Shown in pieces: positions 25,073-33,801 of a DNA stretch of 64,000 nucleotides. A program made the translations under genes and the position numbers. Each line of letters begins with the position of its first letter. Positions within the stretch are counted from its first letter, which is position 1. Source of the stretch: Roseateles puraquae (GTDB lineage: Bacteria; Pseudomonadota; Gammaproteobacteria; Burkholderiales; Burkholderiaceae_C); contig NZ_NISI01000001.1 in NCBI RefSeq assembly GCF_002205845.1, positions 434,001 to 498,000 of the forward strand. The letters run 5' to 3'. The notes beneath the pieces are model-generated. The model was not told the origin of the DNA. It saw only the letters and a list, made by a program, of their open reading frames with translations, and searched no databases.

Positions 25073-26491
25073 TTACCGCAGCGGCGTGGCCACGCCACGA
25101 CCCATGCTCCAGATGAGCGCGACGATCTGCTGGGCGTCGAACATCGCGTTCACGTGGGCCACGCGCATGGAGTAGTAGTCGCCCTCGGCGGCCATCACAT
25201 CGAACAGCGAACGACGCCCCAGCTGCTGCCACTGCTGCAGCGTGGAGGCGCGCACGCGGTCGCTGTTGCGCAGGATCTCGACGATGCGCCGGGCGCGGTC
25301 CAGCGTGGAGGTGCCCACCTCGTGCATTTCCAGCAGCCGGTATCGCTTGGCCTCGATCGCCTCGTCGCGCTGCAGCACGGTGGCGCGGTAGCGCTGCACC
25401 GCCGCACTCGCCTGCGCTTCGGCGCCGGGTTGCAGGAGCGGGATGGTGACGGTCACGCCGCCCTGGATGTCCGTGGCCTTGGCCATGCCGGCCTGACGAA
25501 CCACGTTGCCGGTAAGCGCCACCGACGGCTTCTGGCCGGCGATGACCGACTCAGCCAGGCTGCGCTGCGACCGGGCCTGGGCTTCCGCCTGGGCCACGTC
25601 GGCGCCGAGCAGGATGTCGCTCTGCATCTGATCCAGGTCGGGCAACACCGACAGGGTCGGCGTCATGCCAATGCTCGGCGGCAGCGGCTCGCCGACCAGG
25701 CGCTTCATGCGTACCTCGGTTTGGCGCAGGGCCGACATGGTCTGCTCCAGCGACAGGTCGGCCTGCTGCAGGCTCTTCTGCGCCTGCACCAGCTCGCTGG
25801 CACGGCCGCGGTCGGCCTTGGTGATGATCTCCAGCGCCTCCACCAGGCACGACATCTTGCGCACGTACTGGCCATAGACCTGGGCCTGCAGCACATAGCG
25901 GCTGCGGTCCAGCGCCAGGGTGACGGTGTTCAGCGCCAGTTGCTCCTCGGCACTGCGCTGGCCCTGCACCGCCACCTCGGCGAGCTCCTTGCGCCATTCG
26001 GTCAGCTTGGTGATGCGCCCGGCGTCCCACACGGGCATGCTGGCACTGATGCCGCCGGTGTAGCGACCGCCGTTCTCGGCGCGCAGACTGCCCACCTCAT
26101 CCCGCGCGCCCATGACGGACAGCGTCAGCACGGCCGATGGCAGACGCAGCGCCCGGGTCTCTTCGAGATCAGAGCGCGCAGCGTCAGCCAGCAGCCGCAC
26201 GGCCCCCAGCGCCTTGCTGCGCTCCAGGGTCCGGTCGATCAACACTTGCAGCGAGGCCCGCGGATCGCCGCTGTCGGTCACGAGCTGGCTGGCGTCGCGG
26301 CCGTAGCGCGACAGCCCGGCGTCTTCCTCGTTGCACCGGCCCTGGCTGGCCACGGGCTCGGGCGCCGACGCTGCCACCGGCGGCTTGGCCGCGCGGGGCT
26401 GGGGCGTGCGCGTCTGCGCGAAGGCCAGGGGCCCGAACAGGGTCAGGCCACTCAGGCAGGTCAGGAGAAGGGGGCGGAGGACGTACAGCAT
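25073..26491 (-). CDS. TolC-family outer membrane channel of a type I secretion system
   Basis: 472 residues. It begins with a signal peptide (MLYVLRPLLLTCLSGLTLFGPLAFAQ), then has two long alpha-helical coiled-coil repeats with alternating short beta segments (SLEQTMSALRQTEVRMKRLVGEPLP; later RRSLFDVMAAEGDYYSMRVAHVN). This is the trimeric TolC/LapE barrel-tunnel pattern. ATG 26491-26489 is preceded by GAGAGGG; an upstream TTG frame start is less likely. It forms the outer-membrane part of the exporter with the two genes upstream. The gap to the HlyD-type gene is 66 bases, within one apparent operon. Confidence 0.9.
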   Translation of the reverse strand: MLYVLRPLLLTCLSGLTLFGPLAFAQTRTPQPRAAKPPVAASAPEPVASQGRCNEEDAGLSRYGRDASQLVTDSGDPRASLQVLIDRTLERSKALGAVRLLADAARSDLEETRALRLPSAVLTLSVMGARDEVGSLRAENGGRYTGGISASMPVWDAGRITKLTEWRKELAEVAVQGQRSAEEQLALNTVTLALDRSRYVLQAQVYGQYVRKMSCLVEALEIITKADRGRASELVQAQKSLQQADLSLEQTMSALRQTEVRMKRLVGEPLPPSIGMTPTLSVLPDLDQMQSDILLGADVAQAEAQARSQRSLAESVIAGQKPSVALTGNVVRQAGMAKATDIQGGVTVTIPLLQPGAEAQASAAVQRYRATVLQRDEAIEAKRYRLLEMHEVGTSTLDRARRIVEILRNSDRVRASTLQQWQQLGRRSLFDVMAAEGDYYSMRVAHVNAMFDAQQIVALIWSMGRGVATPLR

Positions 26492-26557
26492 GGCCCTCTC
26501 ACTAGACCATCCGCCCTCCCCGGCCAAAGCACCGAAAAGAGGCGCCCCGGCAGCGCT

Positions 26558-27760
26558 TTACCGCTCGCGGAGCGCTTCCTGTGACTTCAGCATCGGGCGC
26601 AGCAGGTAGCTCAGCACGGAGCGCTCGCCGGTCTTGATCTCCACGACCGAGGTCATCCCGGGAATGACGGGCAGCGGCTCGCCCTTGTATTTGAGGTTGT
26701 TGCGCTCGGCGGTGACGATGACGCGGTAGTGACCTTCGCCGGTCTTGTCACCCTCCGTGACCGCATCGGGGCTGATGTAGGTGACCTTGCCCTCCAGGCC
26801 ACCGAAGGTGTTGAAGTCATAGCCGGCCAGCTTGACCTCGGCTGTCTGGTTCAGGCGGATGAAACCGATGTCGCGCGGCTTGATGCGCGCCTCCACCAGC
26901 ACCTTGGGGCCGATGGGGGAGATCTCCAGGATGGGCGTGCCGCTGCCGATGACGCCGCCGATGGTGCCGGCCTTCACGCTCTTGATGACGCCATGCACCG
27001 GCGACTTCAACACCGTTCGCGTGAGCGCGTCCTGGCGCACCACCATCTGCTCGTCGAGCTGGGCCATCTCGCTCTGTACGCGCACGAGTTCCTGGCTGGC
27101 TTCCTGGCGGTAGCGCGACAGGCGCTCGGCACGTTGCTGCTGGATCTCATTGACCTGGCGATTCAGCCGCATCACTTCCACATCGCTCATGAGCCCGCGA
27201 CCGGCCATGTCCTGCGCGAGCTTGAGCTCCTTGGAGATCATGCCGATGCTGCGGTTGATGGACGACACCGCCTCCTCCAGCAGCCGCTTGCGCGCCTCGA
27301 AGGACTCGGCCTCGGCCTGCACATAGCGCGACTTGGGGTCAACATCCGTCGGCCACCGCACCGTGGCCCGGCCATTGGCCTCGGCATCCAACCGGGCGGC
27401 GGCGGCCTTGAGTGACAGCAGCCGCACCTGGCTTTCGGCCTGCTGCGCCTCCACACGGGTCGGGTCCAGCGTGGCGAGCTCCTGGCCGGCCTGCACCTCC
27501 TGGCCTTCGCGCACCTTGAGCTCGCGAAGGATGCCGGCGTCCAGGCTGGCAATCACCTGTTCGCGGCCGTCCGGCACGATGCGGCCATCGCTGCGGGTGA
27601 TCTCGTCCACCTTGGCCAGGGCCGACCAGGTGATGGCGGCCGTCACCACGCCGCACAGCAGGTACAGCGCCCAGGTGGCCCGCGGCAGCGGTTCGTCAAT
27701 GTGGGCTGCGTGGATGGCGCTGACGAAGGCGCCCTCCTCCTTGGTCAGCGATGACGTCAT
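26558..27760 (-). CDS. HlyD-family periplasmic adaptor of a type I secretion system
   Basis: 400 residues. One N-terminal transmembrane helix (about residues 31-48, WALYLLCGVVTAAITW) follows a cytoplasmic head. The lipoyl half-motifs (DGILRELKVREGQEVQAGQ-like and PVHGVIKSVKAGTIGGVIG) flank a long coiled coil (~130-260). The C-terminal VIVTAERNNLKYKG...VIPGMTSVVEIKTG is the HlyD/LapC end. The start overlaps the ABC transporter stop by 4 bases. It should bridge the exporter to the TolC-type channel. Confidence 0.94.
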   Translation of the reverse strand: MTSSLTKEEGAFVSAIHAAHIDEPLPRATWALYLLCGVVTAAITWSALAKVDEITRSDGRIVPDGREQVIASLDAGILRELKVREGQEVQAGQELATLDPTRVEAQQAESQVRLLSLKAAAARLDAEANGRATVRWPTDVDPKSRYVQAEAESFEARKRLLEEAVSSINRSIGMISKELKLAQDMAGRGLMSDVEVMRLNRQVNEIQQQRAERLSRYRQEASQELVRVQSEMAQLDEQMVVRQDALTRTVLKSPVHGVIKSVKAGTIGGVIGSGTPILEISPIGPKVLVEARIKPRDIGFIRLNQTAEVKLAGYDFNTFGGLEGKVTYISPDAVTEGDKTGEGHYRVIVTAERNNLKYKGEPLPVIPGMTSVVEIKTGERSVLSYLLRPMLKSQEALRER

Positions 27761-30132
27761 ACGGAGGCGCTGCGCTGCACGGGCTGAGCCGAGGGATGCA
27801 GGTGGACGCCGCCCTCGGCGCCGCCGCCTGGCGCCGCCGGGCGCACGCCGGACAGCGCGGCCAGCACCTGATCACGCGGGCCGTCCATGACGATGCGGCC
27901 GCCGTCCACCACCACGATGCGCTGCACCAGCTCCAGCACGGCGGGGCGGTGCGTCACCACCACCAGCGTGGCGCTGCCGGCCGCGTCGCGCAGCTGGCGC
28001 AGGAAGGCCATCTCGCTCTGGGCGTCCATCGAGCTGGTGGGCTCGTCCATCAGCAGCACCTGCGGCTTGGTGACCAAGGCACGAGCCAGGGCCACGAGCT
28101 GGCGCTGGCCGCCCGAGAGCAGCTGGCCCATCTCGCCCACGGGCAGGTCCCAGCCCATCGGGTGGGCAGCGACCACCCGGTCCAGGCCGGTGAGCTTGGC
28201 CACTTCCACGAGGCGGCCGGCGTCCAGGTGGGCGCGGCCCATCAACACGTTGTCGCGCAGCGTGCCGAGGAACAGGCGCGGGTCCTGGCTGACGAAGCCC
28301 ACCCGTGAGCGGTATTCCGCGGGGTCGATCTGGCGCAGGTCGATGCCATCGACCTCCACCATGCCCTCGGTCGGCTGGTACAGGCCACCGAGCAGGCGCA
28401 GGATGGTCGACTTGCCACTGCCAATGCGGCCCAGGATGGCGACACGTTCGCCCGCCTCCAGCCGCATGGTCACATTGCGCAGCACCTTGGGCGAGGCCGC
28501 ATCGGCGGTGGACTGGCCATGCGACGTGGCCGCCGCCGGGTAGGCAAAGCCCACGTCGTGCAGGCCCACCTTGCCGGTCACGTTGGACAGCGGCACATAG
28601 TTGCGTGCACCGTCGCGCTCCACCGGCGCGTTCATCATCTGGTTGAGCGACAGCATCGCCGCTCGCGCGCCCTGGTAGCGCGTGGCCAGGCTCACCAGGC
28701 TGCCCAGCGGCGCGATGGCCCGGCTGGCGAACATCACCGAGCCGATCAGGGCGCCCGAGCTGATCACGCCGTCGTGGATCAGGTACACGCCCCACACCAA
28801 CAGGATCAGGTTGACGGCCTGCTGCAGCGTGCTGGACAGGTTCATGCTCCAGCTCGACAGCGCGCGGGAGGTCAACGCGGTATCGGCCACGATGGCCGTG
28901 GTGGTTTCGTAGCGGCGCAGGAAGCGGCCTTCGGCGCCTGAGGTCTTCAGGTCTTCCAGCCCTTCGAGGGACTCCACCAGCGTGCCGTGCAGGTCGGCCG
29001 TCTGCTGCATGTTGGTGCTCATTGCCCGGCGCAGCGCGCCCTGCATCGCCCAGGACAGGCCGAGGATGATGGGCACCGCCAGCACCAGCACCCAGCCCAG
29101 CGGCCCGCCGATGATGAAGATCATCCCGATGAAGATGACCAGGAACGGCAAGTCCGACAGCGCGGACAGCGTGGCGCCGGTGAAGAACTCGCGCACCATC
29201 TCCACCTGGGCGAGATAGGCGGCATAGGCGCCTGCCGAGGCGGGCTTGTGCTCCATGCGAACGCCCAGGGTCTGGCGGTAGAGCTTGGCGCCGATGACCA
29301 GGTCGGCCTTGCGGCCAGCCAGGTCGATCAGGTGGGAGCGCAACTGCCGGGCGAACAGGTCGAACAGCATCGCCACGGCGGCACCGATGGCCAGGGTCCA
29401 CAGCGTGACCATGGCCTGGTGCGGGATGACCTTGTCGTAGATCACCGAGGTCACCAGGCCCGACACCAGCATCAGCACGTTGGACAGCAGCGCCGCCAGC
29501 ATGGACGCGCGGTAATACGGCGCGAAGCGCTTGAGCGTGCCCCACAGCCAGTGCGATGACAGGCCGCGATCGCCGAGTTTGAGCAGGGATTCCTGCGACC
29601 CGCCAGCCGCCGAAGTCTCCATCGGCGACACGGCCAGCAGGAAGCCGCTGTACTCCGGCTCCAGCTCCGCCGTCGTGGCCGGCACCGCGGCCGCCTCGGG
29701 CCCAGGAAAGACCACCTCGTACCGGCAGGCGCCGGGCGAGACGGTGGCCGGGTCGTCCAGGCGGCGCACCAGCACGCAGGCGTCGCCGCCATTGAGCAGC
29801 AGCACCGCGGGCAGCAGCAGGCCATTGATCTCGTCGATGCCCTTGCGCAGCAGGCCTGCGTTGTAGCCCGCCTCGCGCATCACGCGGATGGCGGAGTCAG
29901 GCGTCAGTGCGCCTTCGACGGGTGCACCGGCACGCAGCGAGGCCGCCGAACGCGGTTTGCCGTGATGGCTGGTCAGCCAGGACAGCGCCTGCAGCAGCGG
30001 GTCGCCCATGGGCTGGCTGCTGAGGTCGTCCAGCGGATCTGGCGGCGTCGGCGGCTCGCCGTTGGCGGCCAGGCGCAAGCCCACGGCCTGGGGTTGGCCG
30101 TCGAAGAAGGGATCGTGGGGGCGCTGGGGCAT
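27757..30132 (-). CDS. type I secretion ABC transporter with degenerate C39-like domain (LapB/LssB type)
   Basis: 791 residues. Residues ~40-180 are a C39-peptidase-like domain without the catalytic Cys (SWLTSHHGKPRSAASLRAG where a Q-x4-[DE]-C-G motif would stand), as in LapB/LssB/HlyB exporters that bind the substrate rather than cleave it. Six transmembrane segments follow (~215-480). The ATPase has the P-loop GRIGSGKST (near 564), signature LLSGGQRQ (near 672) and VLLMDEPTSSMD. The start abuts the stop of the GT41 gene with no gap. This class exports very large adhesins, which makes the 3446-residue protein 12 kb away the obvious candidate cargo. Confidence 0.94.
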   Translation of the reverse strand: MPQRPHDPFFDGQPQAVGLRLAANGEPPTPPDPLDDLSSQPMGDPLLQALSWLTSHHGKPRSAASLRAGAPVEGALTPDSAIRVMREAGYNAGLLRKGIDEINGLLLPAVLLLNGGDACVLVRRLDDPATVSPGACRYEVVFPGPEAAAVPATTAELEPEYSGFLLAVSPMETSAAGGSQESLLKLGDRGLSSHWLWGTLKRFAPYYRASMLAALLSNVLMLVSGLVTSVIYDKVIPHQAMVTLWTLAIGAAVAMLFDLFARQLRSHLIDLAGRKADLVIGAKLYRQTLGVRMEHKPASAGAYAAYLAQVEMVREFFTGATLSALSDLPFLVIFIGMIFIIGGPLGWVLVLAVPIILGLSWAMQGALRRAMSTNMQQTADLHGTLVESLEGLEDLKTSGAEGRFLRRYETTTAIVADTALTSRALSSWSMNLSSTLQQAVNLILLVWGVYLIHDGVISSGALIGSVMFASRAIAPLGSLVSLATRYQGARAAMLSLNQMMNAPVERDGARNYVPLSNVTGKVGLHDVGFAYPAAATSHGQSTADAASPKVLRNVTMRLEAGERVAILGRIGSGKSTILRLLGGLYQPTEGMVEVDGIDLRQIDPAEYRSRVGFVSQDPRLFLGTLRDNVLMGRAHLDAGRLVEVAKLTGLDRVVAAHPMGWDLPVGEMGQLLSGGQRQLVALARALVTKPQVLLMDEPTSSMDAQSEMAFLRQLRDAAGSATLVVVTHRPAVLELVQRIVVVDGGRIVMDGPRDQVLAALSGVRPAAPGGGAEGGVHLHPSAQPVQRSASV

Positions 30133-31998
30133 TTACGGTTTGGCGCGGGCGTCCAGCGCCAGTCGCTCGAACTCACGCTCTATATCGCGCACGATCGTCG
30201 GGATGTCAAACAGCGGCGAGCTCCGCCCGTGCTCGGCCAGGTAGCGCTTGTACGACGCCACACGCGCCGGCTGGTTGCCAATCTGCACCGCACGCTGCTC
30301 GTATTCGTCGATCGTGGTCGTGATCAGGTCTGGCAGGCCCACGGCGGTGAGCAGGCTACCCGCCATGCGCGAGATGTAGGTGCGGCCCGAACGGGTCAGG
30401 ATGGGCGTGCCCATCCAGAGGCAGTCGCTGGCCGTCGTGCCGGCGTTGTAGGGGAAGGTGTCCAGGAACAGGTCGGCCAGCGTGAAGCGGGCCAGGTAGT
30501 CCGCCGGATGGGCGCGGCCGGCAAAGATGAGCCGCTCGGGCGCGATGCCCTCCTCCGCCGCGACGCGGGTCAGGTTGGCCTGCGCAAAGCGGTTGTCGGC
30601 CAGCAGCCAGAGCACGCCGCGCGGCACCTGGCGCAGCACGCGCATCCAGCAGCGCCACACCTGCTCGCTCATCTTGTGGTTGTTGTTGAACGCGCAGAAG
30701 ACGAAGGCGTCCTCCGGCAGCCCAACCTCGGTGCGGGTCGGGGCCGGGTTGGCGAAGCGCTGGCGGTCGCTGACCTGGTAGCAGTTGGGCAGGTAGATCG
30801 GCTTTTCGGTGTAGTACGGCAACGACTCCGGCGGCATGACGAAGCGGTCCGCCAGGATCCAGTCCACGCCCGGGATGGCCGAGGTGGCCGGCAAGCCGAG
30901 ATAGCCGACCTGCACCGGAGCGCCCCGGTGGGTCAGGATGCCGGCCCGGGCGCCACTGGTGAGCCCCTGCAGGTCGACCAGCACATCGATGCCCGCGTCG
31001 GCGATCGCCTCGGCCGCCTGCCGGTCGGTCAGGGCGTGCACCGGGTGGTAGTGGTCGATGGCGGCCTTGATGCGTGCCCGCAGCGGCGTGCCGTCGTCAC
31101 GGCTCCAGCTGAAGGCGTGGATCTCGAACTTGCTGCGGTCATGCAGCTCATACAGCTCGGCGGTCAGCAACCCGACCGCATGCATGTGCAGGTCGCCCGA
31201 CAGATAGCCGATGCGGATCTTGCCCTCGCGCTTGCGGCCCCGGTGCAGCGGCGGCGTGGTGACCTTGGGCAGCTTGTCATTGACGTAGCGCTGCGAGGTC
31301 AGCAGTTGCAGCACCGGGTCGTCGCTCTCGTCGAGCATGGCCAGCAGCGAGGTGCTCATCAGCAGGTGGTTGTGCGTCACCTCGCCGAAGGTGTCGTACA
31401 CCGGCCAGGCGCATTGCTTCTGGCGGATGTGCACGTAATGCTGGGCCACGTCGGTCTGGCGCGGGTCCAGCATCAGGGAGCGGCGCATCAGCGCCTCGGA
31501 CTCCTCATAGCGCTTGAGCTGCTCCAGCAGCCGCGCCGCGTTGTTGAAGGCATGCAGCCGCAGACTCAGTGGCTCGGCGCCCAGGCTCTCGGGGTTGTCG
31601 ATCTCATAGACCGTGCGCCATTCGGCCAACGCCTCTTCCTCGCGACCGAGGTGCTCCAGCTGGTGGCCGAGATTGAGCCGGGCCTGCACGAAGCCCGGGG
31701 CCAGGGTCAGCGCCATGCGGTAGACCGACTCGGCCTCGGCATGGCGACGCAGTTCGCCCAGCACCGCGCCCCAGTTGAAGCAGGCCACGTGCTTCATCGG
31801 GTCGGGCGTGGCACCGACCCAGGTCTGGTAGAGCAGCGCGGCGGCGTCCAGCGCACCGGCGGCCTGCAGCCGGGACGCCGCCTCCATCACCTCCGGCAAG
31901 GGCCAATTGCCGGCACGGGCCAGGGCCAGCCACTGCTCGACCAAGGCAAGGCCTTGCGAGCCGGAGGGCTGGGCAGCGGGGGGCGTCGACATGTCCAT
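30133..31998 (-). CDS. TPR-containing GT41 glycosyltransferase (OGT/SPINDLY-like)
   Basis: 621 residues. Residues ~70-190 hold tetratricopeptide repeats (for example AESVYRMALTLAPGFVQARLNLGHQLEHLGREEEALAEW). Residues ~260-615 form the OGT catalytic domain: IRIGYLSGDLHMHAVGLL, IDVLVDLQGLTSGARAGILTHRGAPVQVGYLG, FNNNHKMSEQVWRCW, DTFPYNAGTTASDCLWMGTPILT. These match the GT41 C-terminal region with the UDP-sugar-binding H-x4-[FL], K-M and TTA elements. It is first in the secretion operon, directly abutting the ABC exporter. O-glycosylation of Ser/Thr in the giant repeat protein before export is my inference. A role in glycan synthesis is the alternative. Confidence 0.88.
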   Translation of the reverse strand: MDMSTPPAAQPSGSQGLALVEQWLALARAGNWPLPEVMEAASRLQAAGALDAAALLYQTWVGATPDPMKHVACFNWGAVLGELRRHAEAESVYRMALTLAPGFVQARLNLGHQLEHLGREEEALAEWRTVYEIDNPESLGAEPLSLRLHAFNNAARLLEQLKRYEESEALMRRSLMLDPRQTDVAQHYVHIRQKQCAWPVYDTFGEVTHNHLLMSTSLLAMLDESDDPVLQLLTSQRYVNDKLPKVTTPPLHRGRKREGKIRIGYLSGDLHMHAVGLLTAELYELHDRSKFEIHAFSWSRDDGTPLRARIKAAIDHYHPVHALTDRQAAEAIADAGIDVLVDLQGLTSGARAGILTHRGAPVQVGYLGLPATSAIPGVDWILADRFVMPPESLPYYTEKPIYLPNCYQVSDRQRFANPAPTRTEVGLPEDAFVFCAFNNNHKMSEQVWRCWMRVLRQVPRGVLWLLADNRFAQANLTRVAAEEGIAPERLIFAGRAHPADYLARFTLADLFLDTFPYNAGTTASDCLWMGTPILTRSGRTYISRMAGSLLTAVGLPDLITTTIDEYEQRAVQIGNQPARVASYKRYLAEHGRSSPLFDIPTIVRDIEREFERLALDARAKP

Positions 31999-32011
31999 GC
32001 GGCGGGATTGA

Positions 32012-32048
32012 GGGGCTTGATCGGTAGTTCAACCGATTTTCAAGCCCC
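32012..32048 (-). promoter_or_regulatory. long hairpin in the leader of the GT41/secretion operon
   Basis: GGGGCTTGA+TCGGT pairs with ACCGA+TCAAGCCCC around a 6-nt loop, with a 3-nt bulge, giving a 14-bp stem that ends 13 bases before the GT41 start codon. There is no T-tract after it on the minus strand, and no good ribosome-binding site is seen between it and the ATG. It may be an RNA control element or a protein-binding site. Confidence 0.5.
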
Positions 32049-32147
32049 CAGCCGGCCCGCGGGCGGGGGAATAGCCGCGCTTTTGAGGAGCATTTCCCGC
32101 CCCGGGCAGCGTCAGCCGGGCGCGCCGGCACCGCAGGACGCTGGCGT

Positions 32148-32657
32148 TCAGCCGCCCAGGTAGTCCGTCTTGCCCAGCGGCACGCCCGCGTGGCGCAGCA
32201 GCGCATAGGTCGTCGTGGCGTGGAAATAGAAGTTGGGCAGCGCGAAATGACGCAGGTAGGTCGATCCGTCGAACTTCAGCGGCTCACCGACCCGGCGCGG
32301 GATGGTGATCTCGCGCCCTTCGCTGCCATTGACCGCTGCGGCCGGCACCGACAGCACGTAGTCACGGGTCTTGCGGATGCGTTCGATGAGTTCGTCCAGC
32401 GTGGCCTCGTTGTCTTCGAACTTGGGCGGCTCCTGGCCAGACAGGCGCGCGATGCAGCCCTTGGCCGCGTCGCTCGCGATCTGGATCTGCTTGGTGAAGG
32501 GCAGCATGTCCGGGGCCAGGCGCAGCGTCAGGTAGACGTCGGTGGAGAACTTCTTGGCTTCGGCATGGGCCTTGGCGGCCTCCAGCCAGCTGAGCATGTT
32601 GCCCAGCATCTTGGCGAAGACGGGGGCGCTGGCGTCGTGCATGGAAATCGGGTTCAT
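32148..32657 (-). CDS. DUF1993 family protein
   Basis: 169 residues matching the DUF1993 family of small helical proteins, related to the DinB-like fold. Visible marks are FAKMLGNMLSWLEAAKAHAEA near the start, LRLAPDMLPFTKQIQIASDAAKG and the C-terminal FALPNFYFHATTTYALLRHAGVPLGK. It is probably cytoplasmic and of unknown function. ATG 32657-32655 was chosen because GGAG lies 9 bases upstream; the in-frame ATG at 32672 has no ribosome-binding site. It is divergent from the hydroxyacid dehydrogenase gene. Confidence 0.86.
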   Translation of the reverse strand: MNPISMHDASAPVFAKMLGNMLSWLEAAKAHAEAKKFSTDVYLTLRLAPDMLPFTKQIQIASDAAKGCIARLSGQEPPKFEDNEATLDELIERIRKTRDYVLSVPAAAVNGSEGREITIPRRVGEPLKFDGSTYLRHFALPNFYFHATTTYALLRHAGVPLGKTDYLGG

Positions 32658-32782
32658 CGGGTCGGGCTCCATTGAGGGAAAACTATCGTAGCCAGCATGC
32701 CGGGACCCCGCATCCACCGAGGGCACAATGTCCCCAAACCTGCTGCCCCACGCACTCGCCGTTCGCTGCGCGGGCCCCCGCC

Positions 32783-33790
32783 ATGAATGTGATCATCCTC
32801 GACGACTACCAGGATGCCGTGCGCAAGCTTCGCTGCGCGGCCAAGCTGGAGCCGCTGAACGCCAAGGTCTTCACCAACACCGTCAAGGGCATCGGCCAGC
32901 TGTCGGTCCGGCTGCGCGACGCCGAAGTGCTCGTACTCATCCGCGAACGCACCGCCTTCCCGCGGCAACTGCTTGAAAAACTCCCCAAACTCAAGCTCAT
33001 CTCGCAGACCGGCCGGGTGGGCAGCCACATCGACGTCGACGCCTGCACGCGGCTGGGCATCGCGGTGGCCGAGGGCGTGGGCAACCCGGTGGCGCCGGCC
33101 GAGCTGACCTGGGCGCTGATCATGGCCTCGATGCGCCGCCTGCCCCAGTACATCGGCAACCTGAAGCACGGTGCCTGGCAGCAGGCCGGGCTCAAGGCCG
33201 CATCGATGCCGGCCAATTTTGGCGTCGGCATGGTGCTGCGCGGCAAGACGCTGGGCATCTGGGGTTACGGCAAGATCGGCCAGTTGGTGGCCGGCTACGG
33301 CCGGGCCTTCGGCATGCAGGTCATCGTCTGGGGCAGCGAAGCCTCTCGCCTGAGGGCCGAGGCCGACGGCTACCAGGCCGCGCCCAGCCGCGAGGCCTTC
33401 TTCGCCGGGGCCGACGTGCTGACCGTGCACCTGCGCCTGTGCGACGCCACCCGCGGCATCGTCACGCCGGATGACCTGGCCCAGATGAAGCCCACGGCGC
33501 TGTTCGTGAACACTTCCCGGGCCGAACTGCTCACCGAGGGCGCGCTGGTTTCGGCCCTGAACCGCGGTCGTCCCGGCATGGCCGCCATCGACGTGTTCGA
33601 GAGCGAGCCCATCCTGCAGGGCCACCCGCTGCTGCGACTGGAAAACGCCGTCTGCACGCCGCACATCGGTTATGTGGAGCAGGACAGCTACGAGCTTTAC
33701 TTCGACGCTGCGTTCGACAACGTGCTGAACTTCATCCGCTCCGAGCCGACGAACATCGTCAATCCGGACGCCTTGAAGGTCATCCGCTGA
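32783..33790 (+). CDS. D-2-hydroxyacid dehydrogenase family protein
   Basis: 335-residue NAD(P)-dependent oxidoreductase. The substrate domain is split (1-~105 and ~300-335) around a Rossmann domain with LGIWGYGKIGQLVAGYGRAFGM. The catalytic histidine lies in NAVCTPHIGYVE, preceded by IDVFESEP (the Glu), and SRAELL closes the cofactor site, as in PGDH-like enzymes. ATG 32783 follows the divergent promoter; a frame extended to 32672 lacks support. The substrate is unknown. It is 11 bases from the chromate-transporter pair. Confidence 0.92.
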   Translation: MNVIILDDYQDAVRKLRCAAKLEPLNAKVFTNTVKGIGQLSVRLRDAEVLVLIRERTAFPRQLLEKLPKLKLISQTGRVGSHIDVDACTRLGIAVAEGVGNPVAPAELTWALIMASMRRLPQYIGNLKHGAWQQAGLKAASMPANFGVGMVLRGKTLGIWGYGKIGQLVAGYGRAFGMQVIVWGSEASRLRAEADGYQAAPSREAFFAGADVLTVHLRLCDATRGIVTPDDLAQMKPTALFVNTSRAELLTEGALVSALNRGRPGMAAIDVFESEPILQGHPLLRLENAVCTPHIGYVEQDSYELYFDAAFDNVLNFIRSEPTNIVNPDALKVIR

Positions 33791-33801
33791 AGGCGGCGCG
33801 C

